This document shows positions 11,535 through 22,194 of a stretch of 64,000 bases of DNA, piece by piece. Every line of letters starts with the position of its first letter. The stretch's first letter is position 1. The stretch covers positions 357,608,001-357,672,000 of the forward strand of contig NC_092337.1 of assembly GCF_046630445.1 (NCBI RefSeq). The letters run 5' to 3'. The position numbers and the translations under genes were made by a program. This DNA is from Rutidosis leptorrhynchoides. Taxonomy: Eukaryota > Streptophyta > Magnoliopsida > Asterales > Asteraceae. Under the pieces are notes generated by a model that was not told the origin of the DNA, ran no database searches, and saw nothing but the letters and a program-made list of their open reading frames with translations.

Positions 11535-12172
11535 CTGCAAAACACATTCAACACAAAATTTGTGCATCCAAATATGCATTAGTGTTAGCAAAATAACAAA
11601 TTAACACAATTATAATAACATGTTAAATTAAAATTAAACTTATACGCATTTTCACAATTTTTACAATTCTACACTTTTTCAAATAAGCATATATGAAAAT
11701 GTTTACAAAGTTCATAAGCATTCAACTCAAACAACATGTAAAAACAACCATTACTAGCAATTAAACAAGTTTCAAATGGCATTAACACCAATTTAATCAA
11801 GTTCATGAATTTTATACCTAAAAAGTCCACTTTAATTCTCAAAAATTATGTTTAGGATCAAAGTTTGGATCATTTAGCTACCTAAACATGTTACACTACT
11901 TAATTTAGCAACAATTCATGACAAAAATCGGCCATAACCTGTTTATATCAAAAAGCCCCAAATTGCTCAAGAACACAAACCCTAGATTTCTAAAAATTTT
12001 GAAGTTTTTGGCTTCAAATCATGTTAAATAACATCAATCTAGGTTATACATGCATAATTTACTAACAATTTAACTCTAATTACACTAGAAATTAACAAAA
12101 TCAAATTAGGTAAATTATAGCTCAAGAACACTAAAAATCAAATTTAAAGAGGTTTAGGGGTGAAATTGTTAC
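11535..12172 (-). other. Predicted intron upstream of the env-position ORF
   Basis: On the minus strand a donor (AGAAGG then GTAACA, GT at 12,172-12,171) and an acceptor (TTTTGCAG ending at 11,535) bound 638 nt of AT-rich sequence. Splicing keeps frame with a short first exon. Spliced env-like messages are known from some Athila relatives. The exact sites are my prediction. Confidence 0.45.
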
Positions 12173-12202
12173 CCTTCTTGATAAACTTCTTATCAGATTC
12201 AT
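12173..12202 (-). CDS. Putative first exon of the env-position ORF
   Basis: An ATG at 12,202-12,200 opens ten codons (MNLIRSLSRR) that end exactly at the predicted donor, phase 0 with exon 2. The frame is also open upstream to an ATG at 12,388, so the real start could be earlier. Confidence 0.35.
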
Positions 12203-12356
12203 GATTAGAGCGGATTGTAGCAAGAAATTTGGTGAATTTTGGTGAAAAAATGGCAAATTTAGGGGTGTTTTTGGGAGATGGTTCGTGTATGTGTGTGTGT
12301 AAAGTGTGGAGAGCAGAAGCAGTTCGCTGCTCTTTATGTTTCTGACCAGTTTTTGG

Positions 12357-12408
12357 ACCTCATGCGATCGCATGAGGTTGAAGGCCAAACCCCATGCGAT
12401 CGCATGGG
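12357..12408. repeat. Palindrome pair upstream of the env-position ORF
   Basis: Perfect palindromes of 22 bp (12,357-12,378, arms ACCT/AGGT) and 18 bp (12,391-12,408, arms CCC/GGG) around the core CATGCGATCGCATG. They lie just upstream of the putative first exon, which may be the promoter or leader of the env-position transcript. Confidence 0.85.
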
Positions 12409-12419
12409 TGTCTGGTTTT

Positions 12420-13308
12420 TTTTTTTTCTACTAAAAACCTTATACTTTTAAAATATAGATTTATAAATTTTAAAAATTTGTTTCTTTTTAGGAGTGAGAG
12501 CGTTTCGGATCGTTGTCCTAGTCTGTCCCTCGACAAAATTTTAAAATTTGTCACTTTTTAAACGCAGTTTTAAAAGTAAAGATTTTTGAGTTTTTAAATG
12601 TTTTTTGCATACTTTAATTCAATAATATTAAAAATAATTATAATAAAAGTTCTCGTCCCTCCCTTGGGTAGAGCAATTTCGGTTCAACGACCTAGTTTTC
12701 AACTCACGATGAATTTTAAAAATCATATTTTTAACTTAGTGAAATAAAGTTAATTTTTGTTTTTAAATTCACACCAAACTTAAATTTAAAATGCATAAAA
12801 TTAAAAATTCATAAAAATATCATTTTTATACATACAAACTTATATTAAAATATTAATTTTTCAAATATTTACAAACTTAAATATATTGATTTTAAAAAGT
12901 TTACAATATTAATTTAATATTTATATATTAATTTTAAAAACATGGTAAAAATTAAAAATTAAAAATCTTTTTGGTCTTTTATCCCACTTTAATCAATCAA
13001 ATATTATCAAAAATATACGCCCCACTTTTCGGTAAAGTAATTTCTGCTATATTACCTAGTTTTACTCCTAACGAATTTCTAAAATATTTTGGGTTGATTG
13101 ATTAAAGATATTTATACCTTAAGAATAAACGGTAAATTTCGCAGTGATGTAATAAATTTTTGTATGATATTAATAATTTCGGTTACGCATACCTAATTTT
13201 ATTGAATACCAATTTAATACTTTATAGCGAACGATTCAGCGTTTATTATCAAAAGGTTAAAAGCAATAAAAATAAAAACTGTACATACTTACCTATGAGA
13301 AAGAATTC
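12420..13308 (-). other. Athila inter-ORF region
   Basis: AT-rich sequence between the zinc-knuckle ORF and the env-position ORF. No reading frame or repeat I can support. Confidence 0.55.
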
Positions 13309-13725
13309 TCAGAGACCTGCTTTAGCCGACTCATAGGAGAGTCGTGTGATTTGGTTCTCCATAGCTACGTAAGCATAACCTCGAATCTTTAATAACTTTT
13401 CTTCTAAACATATAAACGGTCCTTCTCTGCATAGAGTAACAAATTCGGTGTTTGAATATGTTTGATTATTTGAACATTTACCTTCGTGTGACCATTTTCC
13501 GCATTTATAACATCTTTCAAGGTGTCGTGCTCTTCTTTTTGTTGCGGATTTTGATTTTCCTTTACCAAAATGTATCTTATGATGATCTTTTCTGAGTTCT
13601 TTTCTTACTCCGTCCATTTTTTCTCTTATGAATGATACCAGTTCACTCGGAAGTGTGTCATTATTACGTTTAGTAATCATAGCGTGTAGCATTAGACCAT
13701 GGTTCAGATCAAAGGAATTCTTCAT
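13309..13725 (-). CDS. Small zinc-knuckle ORF between pol and env-position ORF
   Basis: 138 codons, open and uninterrupted, starting about 170 nt after the natural pol stop (13,897-13,899). The centre is strongly basic (KGKSKSATKRRARHLER) and is followed by CYKCGKWSHEGKC, a C-X2-C-X4-H-X3-C motif one residue shorter than the usual retroviral CCHC knuckle. The rest has no domain I recognise. Nucleic-acid binding is a fair inference. It is separate from the gag nucleocapsid and is an unusual extra. A real product or a decayed accessory ORF are both possible. Confidence 0.5.
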   Translation of the reverse strand: MKNSFDLNHGLMLHAMITKRNNDTLPSELVSFIREKMDGVRKELRKDHHKIHFGKGKSKSATKRRARHLERCYKCGKWSHEGKCSNNQTYSNTEFVTLCREGPFICLEEKLLKIRGYAYVAMENQITRLSYESAKAGL

Positions 13726-13896
13726 CTTGTAAAACCTAAAAAAAATAAAAATTCAGAATGGGGGGAGAAGACTAATTCTTTAGGGTCTGCTAGGGAAAGA
13801 CCATTCGGATTCCATTCTCGAGAACTACACGAAAACAGAATATCTAACTCTAACAGAAATACATATTACTCTAAAAAGATTCGAACCTCCCCACAC

Positions 13897-13943
13897 TTAG
13901 TTAGATGTGGTGTCGAAATTGTGATTAACTTCGTTTTCAATTG
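13897..13943 (-). pseudogene. End of Athila pol, separated by the Tekay insertion
   Basis: The last codons of the integrase-protease-2 frame lie here. They continue in frame from 25,032 once the Tekay element and one GTCTA copy are removed, and end at TAA (13,897-13,899). The peptide includes NEVNHNF, which also occurs at the end of the integrase part near 26,000. Confidence 0.75.
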
Positions 13944-13948
13944 GTCTA
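13944..13948. repeat. Tekay target-site duplication, left (GTCTA)
   Basis: GTCTA precedes the LTR terminus TGAAGCGTCCCG and is repeated exactly at 25,032-25,036. Confidence 0.9.
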
Positions 13949-16831
13949 TGAAGCGTCCCGTTTATATCAAATATAAACGTCACGTATTAATTGGTGTCAT
14001 TGCGAGGTATTGACCTCTATATGTGACATTTTTTTAAAAAAATCTGCATACGTTTTTATGATACAAACCATAATCTTTATTATAACCAAAGGCTTAAACC
14101 ACATAATAATGATTATCATTTAGCGATAATCTTAGTCTTACAAACTTTACATTTGATAATGACAATACGATTTTCAACATATTTCACATTACAAATCTTC
14201 CGGTATGCAGTTTTATTTTTGACACAAATATGCATACTCCAAATCTTGCTTAAATTCGGCATAATGTAGCGGAAGCTTCTAATTATCATCTGAGAATAAA
14301 CATGCTTAAAACGTCAACATAAAGTTGGTGAGATATAGGTTTAATGCTAGCAGCGTTATAAATATAGACCACAAGATTTCATATACATAAATGTTTTAAT
14401 AAAAATATTCTAAGTGGTTGAGCACTTGATAACCATACTTAACATTTAATCAACGTCGCATATTCCCTTTATTATAAAATCTCACTACACCGTACCAATT
14501 ATAGTTACCGAAACGAAGTACTGTGCAACCGTTGAATACTGGTCGTCCAGTTCGATTGGGGTTGTCAGGCCCGATAGATCTATCAACAGGATTCAAGTTT
14601 ACAATACCGCATGTAAATAGTAGTTACCAAGTTACAGGGAAATATGTCAGTGGTACAACTCAACGTAGAATATATATTTTTAATCACTTGTGTCCATAAC
14701 GTAAATCATAAAATGCATGTATTCTCATCCCAAAATATTTAGAGTTTAAAAGTGGGACTATATACTCACTTTTGCCTTGAAGATATTTAATACGACTTGG
14801 TCTCCGATAGATATCACGAACCTAACCATATATAATACATCAACATGTTTTCTTTTCAAATAATCGTTACATGTATACTTATAATACTTTTAATATCTAA
14901 TTGTCCGTAGTTAGCAGTCCGATATTAGTGGTCCACAATTAGTTGTTCAATAAAATAAATAAATACCCCATCGTATTCATATTGATTGGAATTAATCTCG
15001 ACCCATGGTACCGTGTTGTCAAATGACGTGTTGCGTACATAAAGTACCGTGTTGTCAAATGACGTGTTGCGTACAATCATGAGGTCTTATGATTAATCTT
15101 CTCGTGTTGTTTACGGGTGGTCCTGAAATATATAAAATCAAATCATAAGTAAATATATATAAAATATCATATTAATTAGCAAAGACATGATTAGTTTAGT
15201 TTTACTCCAATTAATTTCGTAGCTAAACTAGCTTCGGATACTCAATTTTGTTTTAGCCGTAGTTTCTTCAATACAACTCCGTTTTTGTTGGTTCAACTTG
15301 TCACTTCCTTTGATCGAGTCATTTTTTATGAATATGAACTGTAAATACCTTAGTTAGCATTTGAAATCACAGGTTATAGGTCAAACTTTGGTGAATCTTA
15401 TGAAAGTGATCATTTCCGTTGTAAAAATAACACCTAGATGATCATTTTTACAAAAACACTTACACTTTGAGTTACACCATGAGATTTTTATATATTAACA
15501 TATTCATAAGAAATATCATTTTTCCAGAATATAAACTTTCAATTCAAAGTTTAAGATGGTTTTTAATTATCCAACCCAAAACAGCTCCCGGTTGCACTCC
15601 AACTATGTAGATTCAGTTTTAAGGTGTTCTTTGTAAAATCAGGTTGTATCTTGTTAAGTTAGCATATCATTATGATATATTACAGGTCTTGAAGTATTTT
15701 AAAAGTCAAGTTAGAAGGATCTATTTAGTTTGCAAATAAGTTTGAAATCATTCAAACTATGTTCTTGTTGTTATGATTTGTATATTCTTAATAAGATAGT
15801 TATAATTGAACAAGATGATGAACAAAGGTTATACCTCAAGTATGATGAAGAAAGTTACTGAATAAACAAGATATGAACTTGTTCTTGATGACTTGGAAGA
15901 TTAAGAAGTAAAATCATGAAAGAAACAAAGGTTGTAAGTAAGTTTATATCTTGATTTAATATAATTAACTTACATGAATTGAATCAAAGTTTAAACATAG
16001 TTTTACCTTGATTATGGAGCTAGAAATTTATGAAGACTTTGAAGAACTCTTGAAGGTTGAAGATAAGAGAGTTTAGAAGATAATCTAGCTTGAAGAAAAT
16101 TGATATGAAAGTGTATGTATGTGTATATATGGCGTGATATATGTATGTATATATATAGATTTTATGTTTTGATTTGTAGTTCATAAGTCTTGATTAATGA
16201 CAAAGGATGGTTCCCACAAGTTGCTATCATGTCTTTTAATCATTCATGGCTGATCATTGGTATTTTCTACTGGTATATACCAATAGTAAATATATCTAGA
16301 AGCTACGTATAATACGAGTACATATACCCTAAGTATACGTGTAGAAATCTTGAGGAAACGAAACGAGAATTCAAATATAACTATCTTTTATGAATATACT
16401 TATATTGTTTTATATATTTAAGCCCTTTAAAAGTGATTAAATATGTATCCATACGATACTTGTATAAGCATTATAGGTTATAGGTATATATGTCAAAGAA
16501 TGTTACGTATAGTTACCGTTTTGAAAACTTAAGTTAGTAGTCTCAAAGTATACTTATAAGTCATTGTTATTAGTACACAATGATATGTTAAACCATCCTT
16601 AGATCATGTTAAATATGTATAAATATGTATATGTACACAATCATATAATTATCGTATGTTATATAGTTCGTGATATCATCGGTCAAATTGGACGGTCAAA
16701 CGTTGTGTAAAACTCTTTTCAAAAACACAAGACTCAACAATTTGGATTGCTTATCATGTTGGTAATGTTTAATTTATGTAAATATTAATCTCATATGTAT
16801 AAAACGATCAGAAAAAATCCGGGTCGTTACA
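13949..16831 (-). repeat. Tekay 3' LTR
   Basis: 2,883 bp, closely matching 22,195-25,031. One visible indel is a segment of about 50 bp near 15,778-15,835 missing from the 5' LTR at about 24,028. It contains the conserved hairpin block (14,266-14,332) and the TAGATCTA block (about 14,570-14,590). Confidence 0.93.
14266..14332 (-). promoter_or_regulatory. Conserved LTR hairpin block, Tekay 3' LTR
   Basis: Minus strand: CACCAACTTTATGTTGACG, then GCATGTTTATTCTCAG and CTTCCGCTAC. Same layout as in LARD-A, the solo LTR at 39,618 and LARD-B. The 5' LTR copy lies at 22,510-22,577. Confidence 0.5.
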
Positions 16832-16850
16832 GTACCTACCCGTTAAATAA
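16832..16850 (-). other. Tekay polypurine tract region
   Basis: Minus strand TTTAACGGGTAGGTAC directly precedes the LTR start TGTAACGACCCGG. LARD-A (34,811-34,826) and LARD-B (57,216-57,232) have nearly the same sequence at the same place. Confidence 0.65.
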
Positions 16851-16878
16851 ATTTCGTCCCGAAATTTTAAAGTTGTAC

Positions 16879-17952
16879 CTATTTTGCGTTCTCGGGAAAC
16901 AAATGTGGGTACTTTTGTTTCATATGATCCTCTCATTCCCAAGTAAACTCGGGACCCCTTCGAGCATTCCAACGAACCTTAACGATTGGTATGTTGCTCT
17001 GCTTGAGTTGTTTAACTTCACGGTCCATGATTTCGACTGGTTCTTCTATGAATTGTAGTTTCTCATCGACTTGGATTTCTTTAAGAGGAATGGTGAGGTC
17101 TTCCTTTGCAAGACACTTCTTAAGGTTTGAAACGTGAAACGTATTATGTAATCCGGTGAGTTGTTGTGGTAACTCGAGTCGATAAGCTACCGGTCCAATG
17201 CATTCGATGATCTTGAACGGGCCTACGTACCTTGGGTTCAGTTTACCCCTTTTTCCGAAATGTATTACACCTTTCCAAGGTGACACCTTTAGCATAACCA
17301 TGTCACCAATCTGAAACTCTAATGGTTTCCTTCGGACATCGGCGTAGCTCTTTTGGCAACTACGGGCTGTTTTCAATCTCTCCTTAATTTGTACTATCTT
17401 CTCAGTAGTTTCGTGTATGATCTCGGGACCAGTTAATCGTCGATCTCCTACTTCATTCCAACAGATAGGGGATCTACACTTCCTTCCATACAGTGCTTCA
17501 AATGGTGCAGCTTTAATGCTCGTATGATAACTATTATTATACGAGAATTCTGCTAATGGTAGATATTTATCCCATCCGTTTCCAAAATCAATCACACATG
17601 CCCTGAGCATTTCTTTAAGAGTCTGAATTGTTCTTTCACTCTGCCCGTCAGTTTGCGAATGATATGCGGTGCTCATATCCAAACGAGTTCCTAGGGCCTC
17701 CTGTAGTGATTGCCAGAACTTTGATGTAAATCTACTATCACGATCGGATATAATGGAAATAGGTATTCCATGCCTTGAAACAATTTCCTTTATGTATAAT
17801 CGTAATAGTTTCTCCATTTTATACGTTTCCTTTATAGGCAAGAAATGTGCAGATTTGGCAAGACGATCAACTATTACCCAAATGGTGTCATAACCCCATG
17901 CAGTCCTGGGTAACTTTGTGATAAAATCCATGGTAATACCGTCCCATTTCCA
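16879..17952 (-). pseudogene. Tekay integrase core, GPY/F and chromodomain
   Basis: This part of the gag-pol frame follows a TAA at 17,953-17,955. It holds the catalytic D, D, E residues ([33 protein letters not shown]), a GPY/F-like motif (YVGPFKI) and a chromodomain ([27 protein letters not shown]). The integrase joins the cDNA to the target, and the chromodomain is thought to steer insertion to heterochromatin. A TGA at 16,933-16,935 cuts the last chromodomain helix. The frame then stays open to its natural TAG at 16,879-16,881. Confidence 0.9.
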
Positions 17953-18825
17953 TTATGGGATTTCTAGTTGTTGAAGTAACCCTGACGGCTTCTGGTGTTC
18001 TGCTTTGACTTTGGAACAAGTTAAACATTTCCCGAAATATGTTGTAACGTCTGTCTTTAAATTAGGCCACCAATAATGCATCTTAAGATCTTGATACATC
18101 TTTCCATCTCCAGGATGTATCGAGTATCTTGTCTTATGTGCCTCGTTCAATATCAACTTCCTTAATCCACCCAACTTTGGTACCCAAATACGTTTTGCAA
18201 AATATCGAATTCCATCTTCTTGTATAACGAGTTGCTTCTCATACTTCTTCATTATTTCATTTCCTATGTTTTTCTTAGTAAGAGCTTCTCGTTGAGCCTC
18301 TTTGATTTGTGAGTTGAGATTCATGCGAATTTTTATGTTCATCGCTCGTACTCGAACTGGCTCTCGTTCCTTTCTACTTAGAGCGTCGGTCACTACATTC
18401 GCTTTCCCGGGATGATAACGAATCTCACAATCATAGTCGTTTATCAGCTTGACCCACCTACGTTGCCTCATGTTCAGCTGTTTCTGATCGAAAATATGTT
18501 GAAGGCTTTTATGATCGGTAAACACAGTGCATTTAACCCCATATAAGTAGTGTCTCCATATCTTCAATGCAAACACTACTGCTCCCAATTCTAGATCATG
18601 CGTCGTATAATTTCACTCGCGAATCTTCAATTGTCGGGATGCGTACGCAATAACTTTCTTTCATTGCATAAGGACGCAACCAAAACCCTGTCGCGAAGCG
18701 TCACAATATATCTCAAAATCATCGTTCCCTTCAGGTAACGATAAAATAGGCGCCGTAGTCAACTTCTTCTTCAGTAATTGAAATGTACTCTCCTGCTCAG
18801 AGGTCCATTCGTACTTCTTCCCTTT
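17953..18825 (-). pseudogene. Tekay RNase H and integrase zinc finger
   Basis: It continues the pol frame. RNase H is seen in [16 protein letters not shown] and [15 protein letters not shown]. The HHCC zinc finger of integrase follows, with [12 protein letters not shown]. Three in-frame stops lie in or at the edges of this part: TGA at 18,661-18,663, TGA at 18,613-18,615 and TAA at 17,953-17,955. The frame is unbroken otherwise. Confidence 0.88.
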
Positions 18826-20292
18826 TTATGTTAACGCTGTCAATGGTTTAGCTATTTGGTAAAAATCTTGAATAAACCTTCTATAATAACCGGCTAGGCC
18901 CAAAAATTGACGTATTTGTGTTGGTGTCTTAGGAGTCTCCCATTTTTCAATGGCCTCAATTTTAGCTGGATCAACCTGAATTCCTTTGCTACTAACAACG
19001 TGGCCAAGAAATTGCACTTCTTTCAACCAAAAAGCACATTTAGAAAATTTGGCGTATAACTGTTCTTTTCTTAACAATTCTAATACCAACCTTAAATGCC
19101 GCTCATGCTCTTGCTCATTTTTGGAATATATGAGAATATCGTCAATGAAAACAATAACAAACTTATCTAAATATGGACTACAAACTTGATTCATGGGGTC
19201 CATGAATACAGCTGGCGCATTCGTCAATCCAAACGGCATGACCAAAAATTCGTAATGACCGTAGCGTGTCCGAAAAGCAGTTTTCGGAATATCTTCTTCT
19301 TTAACGCGTAGTTGATGATAGCCCGATCTTAGATCGATTTTCGAATAAACACATGATCCTTGCAGTTGATCAAATAAGTCGTCAATTCTCGATAGTGGAT
19401 ACCGATTCTTGAAAGTTAACTTATTTAATTCACGGTAATCTATACACATTCGGAAGGATCCATCTTTCTTCTTGATGAAAAAAATCGAAGCTCCCCACAG
19501 TGAAGTGCTCGGTCGAATGAAACCATGGTCCAGTAATTCTTGTAACTGGCTTTGTAACTCTTTCATTTCATATGGTGCAAGTCTGTATGGAGCACGAGCC
19601 ACTGGTGCAGCTCCTGGTACTAGATCTATTTGAAATTCTACAGATCTAAATGGTGGTAATCCCGGTAACTCTTCTGGAAAGACTTCAGGAAAATCTCTTG
19701 CCACAGGCACGTCGTTGATGCACTTCTCTTTTTCCTTCATTTCGACTTTATTAACATGTGCTAAGATAGCATAGCACCCTTTCTTCAAGCACTTTTGAGC
19801 TTTCAAACTGCTAATGAGTTTTAGCTTTGAGTTACCCTTCTCTCCATAAATCATTACCGGCGTTTTATCCTTACGAGGAATGCGAATTGCCTTCTTAGCA
19901 CACACAACTTCAGCTCCTATTTTGGACATCCAGTCCATGCCGACTATTACATCAAAACTTCCTAATTCTACGGGTATCAAATCAATTTTAAACGTTTCTC
20001 AAGCTAAATTTATTTTATAATCACGGCAAATTTTATCGGCTTTAATTAGTTTACCATTAGCTAACTCAATTATGTACTTAGCATCTAGAGGTAATGATGA
20101 ACAATTCAATTTAGCGTAAAAGTCTTTACACATATAACTTCTATCGGCACCAGTATCAAATATAATAGATGCTGATAAGTTATTAATGGTAAACGTACCC
20201 GTAACAAGCTCCGGGTCTTCACACGCCTCTCTAGTATTAATAATAAATGCTCTTCCACGTGCAGATCCGTTATTCTTCTCTGGATTCGGGCA
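18826..20292 (-). pseudogene. Tekay protease and reverse transcriptase
   Basis: Protease: FDTGADRSY near 20,150 gives the D-T-G catalytic triad of a retropepsin. A TGA at 19,999-20,001 splits protease from the remaining pol. RT is in 18,830-19,700: [48 protein letters not shown] and the catalytic [13 protein letters not shown] (F-I-D-D variant of YxDD). A TAA at 18,826-18,828 ends this stretch. Clean domains and no frameshift indicate recent decay by point mutation. Confidence 0.9.
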
Positions 20293-21291
20293 CTAGCTCT
20301 TATAATGACCCTGTTTCCCACACCCATAACAAGTAACAGTGGCCAAGGCAGTTCTATTTGCATTGGTGGCGGGGGTCTTGGTGCCATTTGTATTTGTAAC
20401 AGGAATCCTACAATCTTCAGCAAGATAACCCCTTCGATTACAATTATCGCACACCACATTACAATAACCAGAGTGATGTTTGTGGCATCTGTTACATAAA
20501 GAATTTCGTCCTTTGTAACCTGAGCTTGAACCACTACCCGCAACTTGCGTGGTTTCTTGTTTCTTGTTAGATTGTTGATTACCTTCCCACTTTCTTTTGT
20601 TTTCCGATGTCTTGACAACGGTGTTCTTATCCAGAATAATCTGGTCCATCAACTCGTTTGCCATAGTGATGGCTTCATGAATAGTCTTGGGTTTCAATGC
20701 AGTAACATTTGCCTTGACATTTTTAGGCAAACCATCTTTGTACAGTTCTATCTTCCGTTCTTCGGTTGGTACTAATTCGGGACATAGCAAAGCTAATTCC
20801 ATGAATCGCTGATTGTAGTTGGTGAGTTCAGTACCAACAACTTTCAGGTTTCGTAGTTCAGCTTCCAACTTCCTAACCTCGTTCCTTGGACAATACTCGT
20901 TGATTAGCATTGTTTTGAATTCTTCCCATGGAGTATCATAAGCTACATCTCCTCCTACAGCCTTCACATAGTTTTTCCACCACGTGAGTGCACTATCTTG
21001 TAAGGTGCACGATGCATACTTGGTCATATCCTTCTCAATACAACCACTGATTTTAAACACAGACTCAATCTTTTCGATCCACCGAGTTAAACTAACCGGT
21101 CCTTCTGTTCCACTGAATGATGAGGGCTTGCAACCTTGAAAAGTTTTGTAAGTACATCCCACACGAGGATTTGGGTTAACTGCAGCACCTCTCGCAGCCT
21201 CGACCCATAACATTCTGTCGTTCACTCGCTGATTGATGAGTTCCTCGATTTCTTGTTCCGTCATTCGGTTCAATCGCGCCATATTCTTCAA
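20293..21291 (-). pseudogene. Tekay gag
   Basis: 332 codons. It contains a Retrotrans_gag-type capsid domain (WIEKIESVFKISGC, LTWWKNYVKAVGG, EELRNLKVVG-type helices) and a nucleocapsid with more than one Cys/His knuckle, the last being CYGCGKQGHYKS. The TAG at 20,293-20,295 follows GHYKS, where this knuckle expects its last Cys one codon on (CAG to TAG). Gag and pol share one frame. The start may be the first Met (21,291) or the fourth residue Met (21,282). Confidence 0.9.
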
Positions 21292-21664
21292 TAAGAATGA
21301 AAAAAAGAATTATTCACATAGAATATTATGGATATAGTGTGTATTTACAGTACATCGTAGCTTATTAATAATATGAATCAGTTATTATTATAAAAGCCTT
21401 TTCTTCCTATTAGCGTTTTATAATTATATCTAGGGTAGTACCTACCCGTTAAAGTTCATACATAATAGCTTAGTACAGAAATTAATTACTACCATCCAAA
21501 TAATACTCCACCATGGAAAATTATTGCATTTCACACTTCATTATTTTACATATGCTTATCTTACATCAAACATTAAGCAAACCACACTAGTAATATTATA
21601 CAAAACGTTATATGATCCCATAGTTTAAAACAACAACGCAACATTTAACCCAAAACGTTTGTGT
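21292..21664 (-). other. Tekay spacer between pre-gag ORF and gag
   Basis: About 370 bp of AT-rich sequence with no reading frame. An aacgggtaggtactacc segment (21,434-21,450) resembles the sequence before the 3' LTR, as also seen at 3,283-3,300 in LARD-A. Confidence 0.5.
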
Positions 21665-22003
21665 TCAAAGAAATCGCTTAAAGCTTATCCTGGCTGTCTC
21701 CCTGCATTTTGGCTGAGGGACCGAAGAACTGGATGTCGGGATAGAACTAACAGGAATAGCGGGAATAGGGGTGGAAGTGTCTGGTGGAGTTGGTGCCACA
21801 ACATCCTCACTAAACTCGGGATTTGGATTTTCCAATTCAGTAGCCTTTCGTTTCTTTCATCATTCGAACTTGTCTTTCGTAATTTCCTATATTTCTTCCC
21901 CAAAGGTGTCGTTTTCATCATCGGATAGGTTAATGACTGGAACACTATCTGAGGATTCTGGTTCGGAGTCGCTGAATGTGATAACAAGTTCTAAGCCAGA
22001 CAT
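21665..22003 (-). pseudogene. Tekay pre-gag ORF, Ser/Asp/Pro-rich
   Basis: An ATG at 22,003 opens a frame of 113 codons with three internal stops in the middle (one TAG and a TGA-TGA pair). The head is acidic and Ser-rich (SDSEPESSDSVPVINLSDDE), the middle basic (KKRKATE) and the tail Pro/Thr/Ser-rich (PTPPDTSTPIPAIPVSSIP). It ends in a TGA at 21,665-21,667. The composition changes smoothly across the stops, which supports a once-intact protein. I do not recognise the family. It sits between leader and gag, the place where LARD-A keeps its own Ser/Asp-rich ORF. Confidence 0.55.
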
Positions 22004-22180
22004 CTATCACATAACAACTAGCACGTTAGTACCACATAATATTTACATATTAATTTTTAACCAACAAGGATAAGCAATAGTTTTCTAAATCAAACACGGT
22101 CAAAGTCCAGACTCACTAATGCATCCTAACAAACTCGATAAGACACACTAATGCAAATTTTCTGGTTCTCTAAGACCAAC

Positions 22181-22192
22181 GCTCTGATACCA
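22181..22192 (-). other. Primer-binding site, initiator-Met tRNA (Tekay)
   Basis: The minus strand reads TGGTATCAGAGC, 2 bp from the 5' LTR. It confirms minus orientation and uses the same primer as both LARDs. Confidence 0.9.
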
Positions 22193-22194
22193 CC

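Noticed and set aside
10233..11591. Host gene encoding a 452-residue protein
   Set aside because: It lies inside the Athila between pol and 3' LTR, on the element's strand, in the position of the Athila extra ORF.
20106..20618. 170-codon minus ORF overlapping Tekay gag and protease
   Set aside because: Shadow frame. The gag and protease motifs lie in the other frame.
21659..22073. Plus-strand ORFs over the Tekay pre-gag region
   Set aside because: Antisense shadows of the Ser/Asp-rich pre-gag frame.
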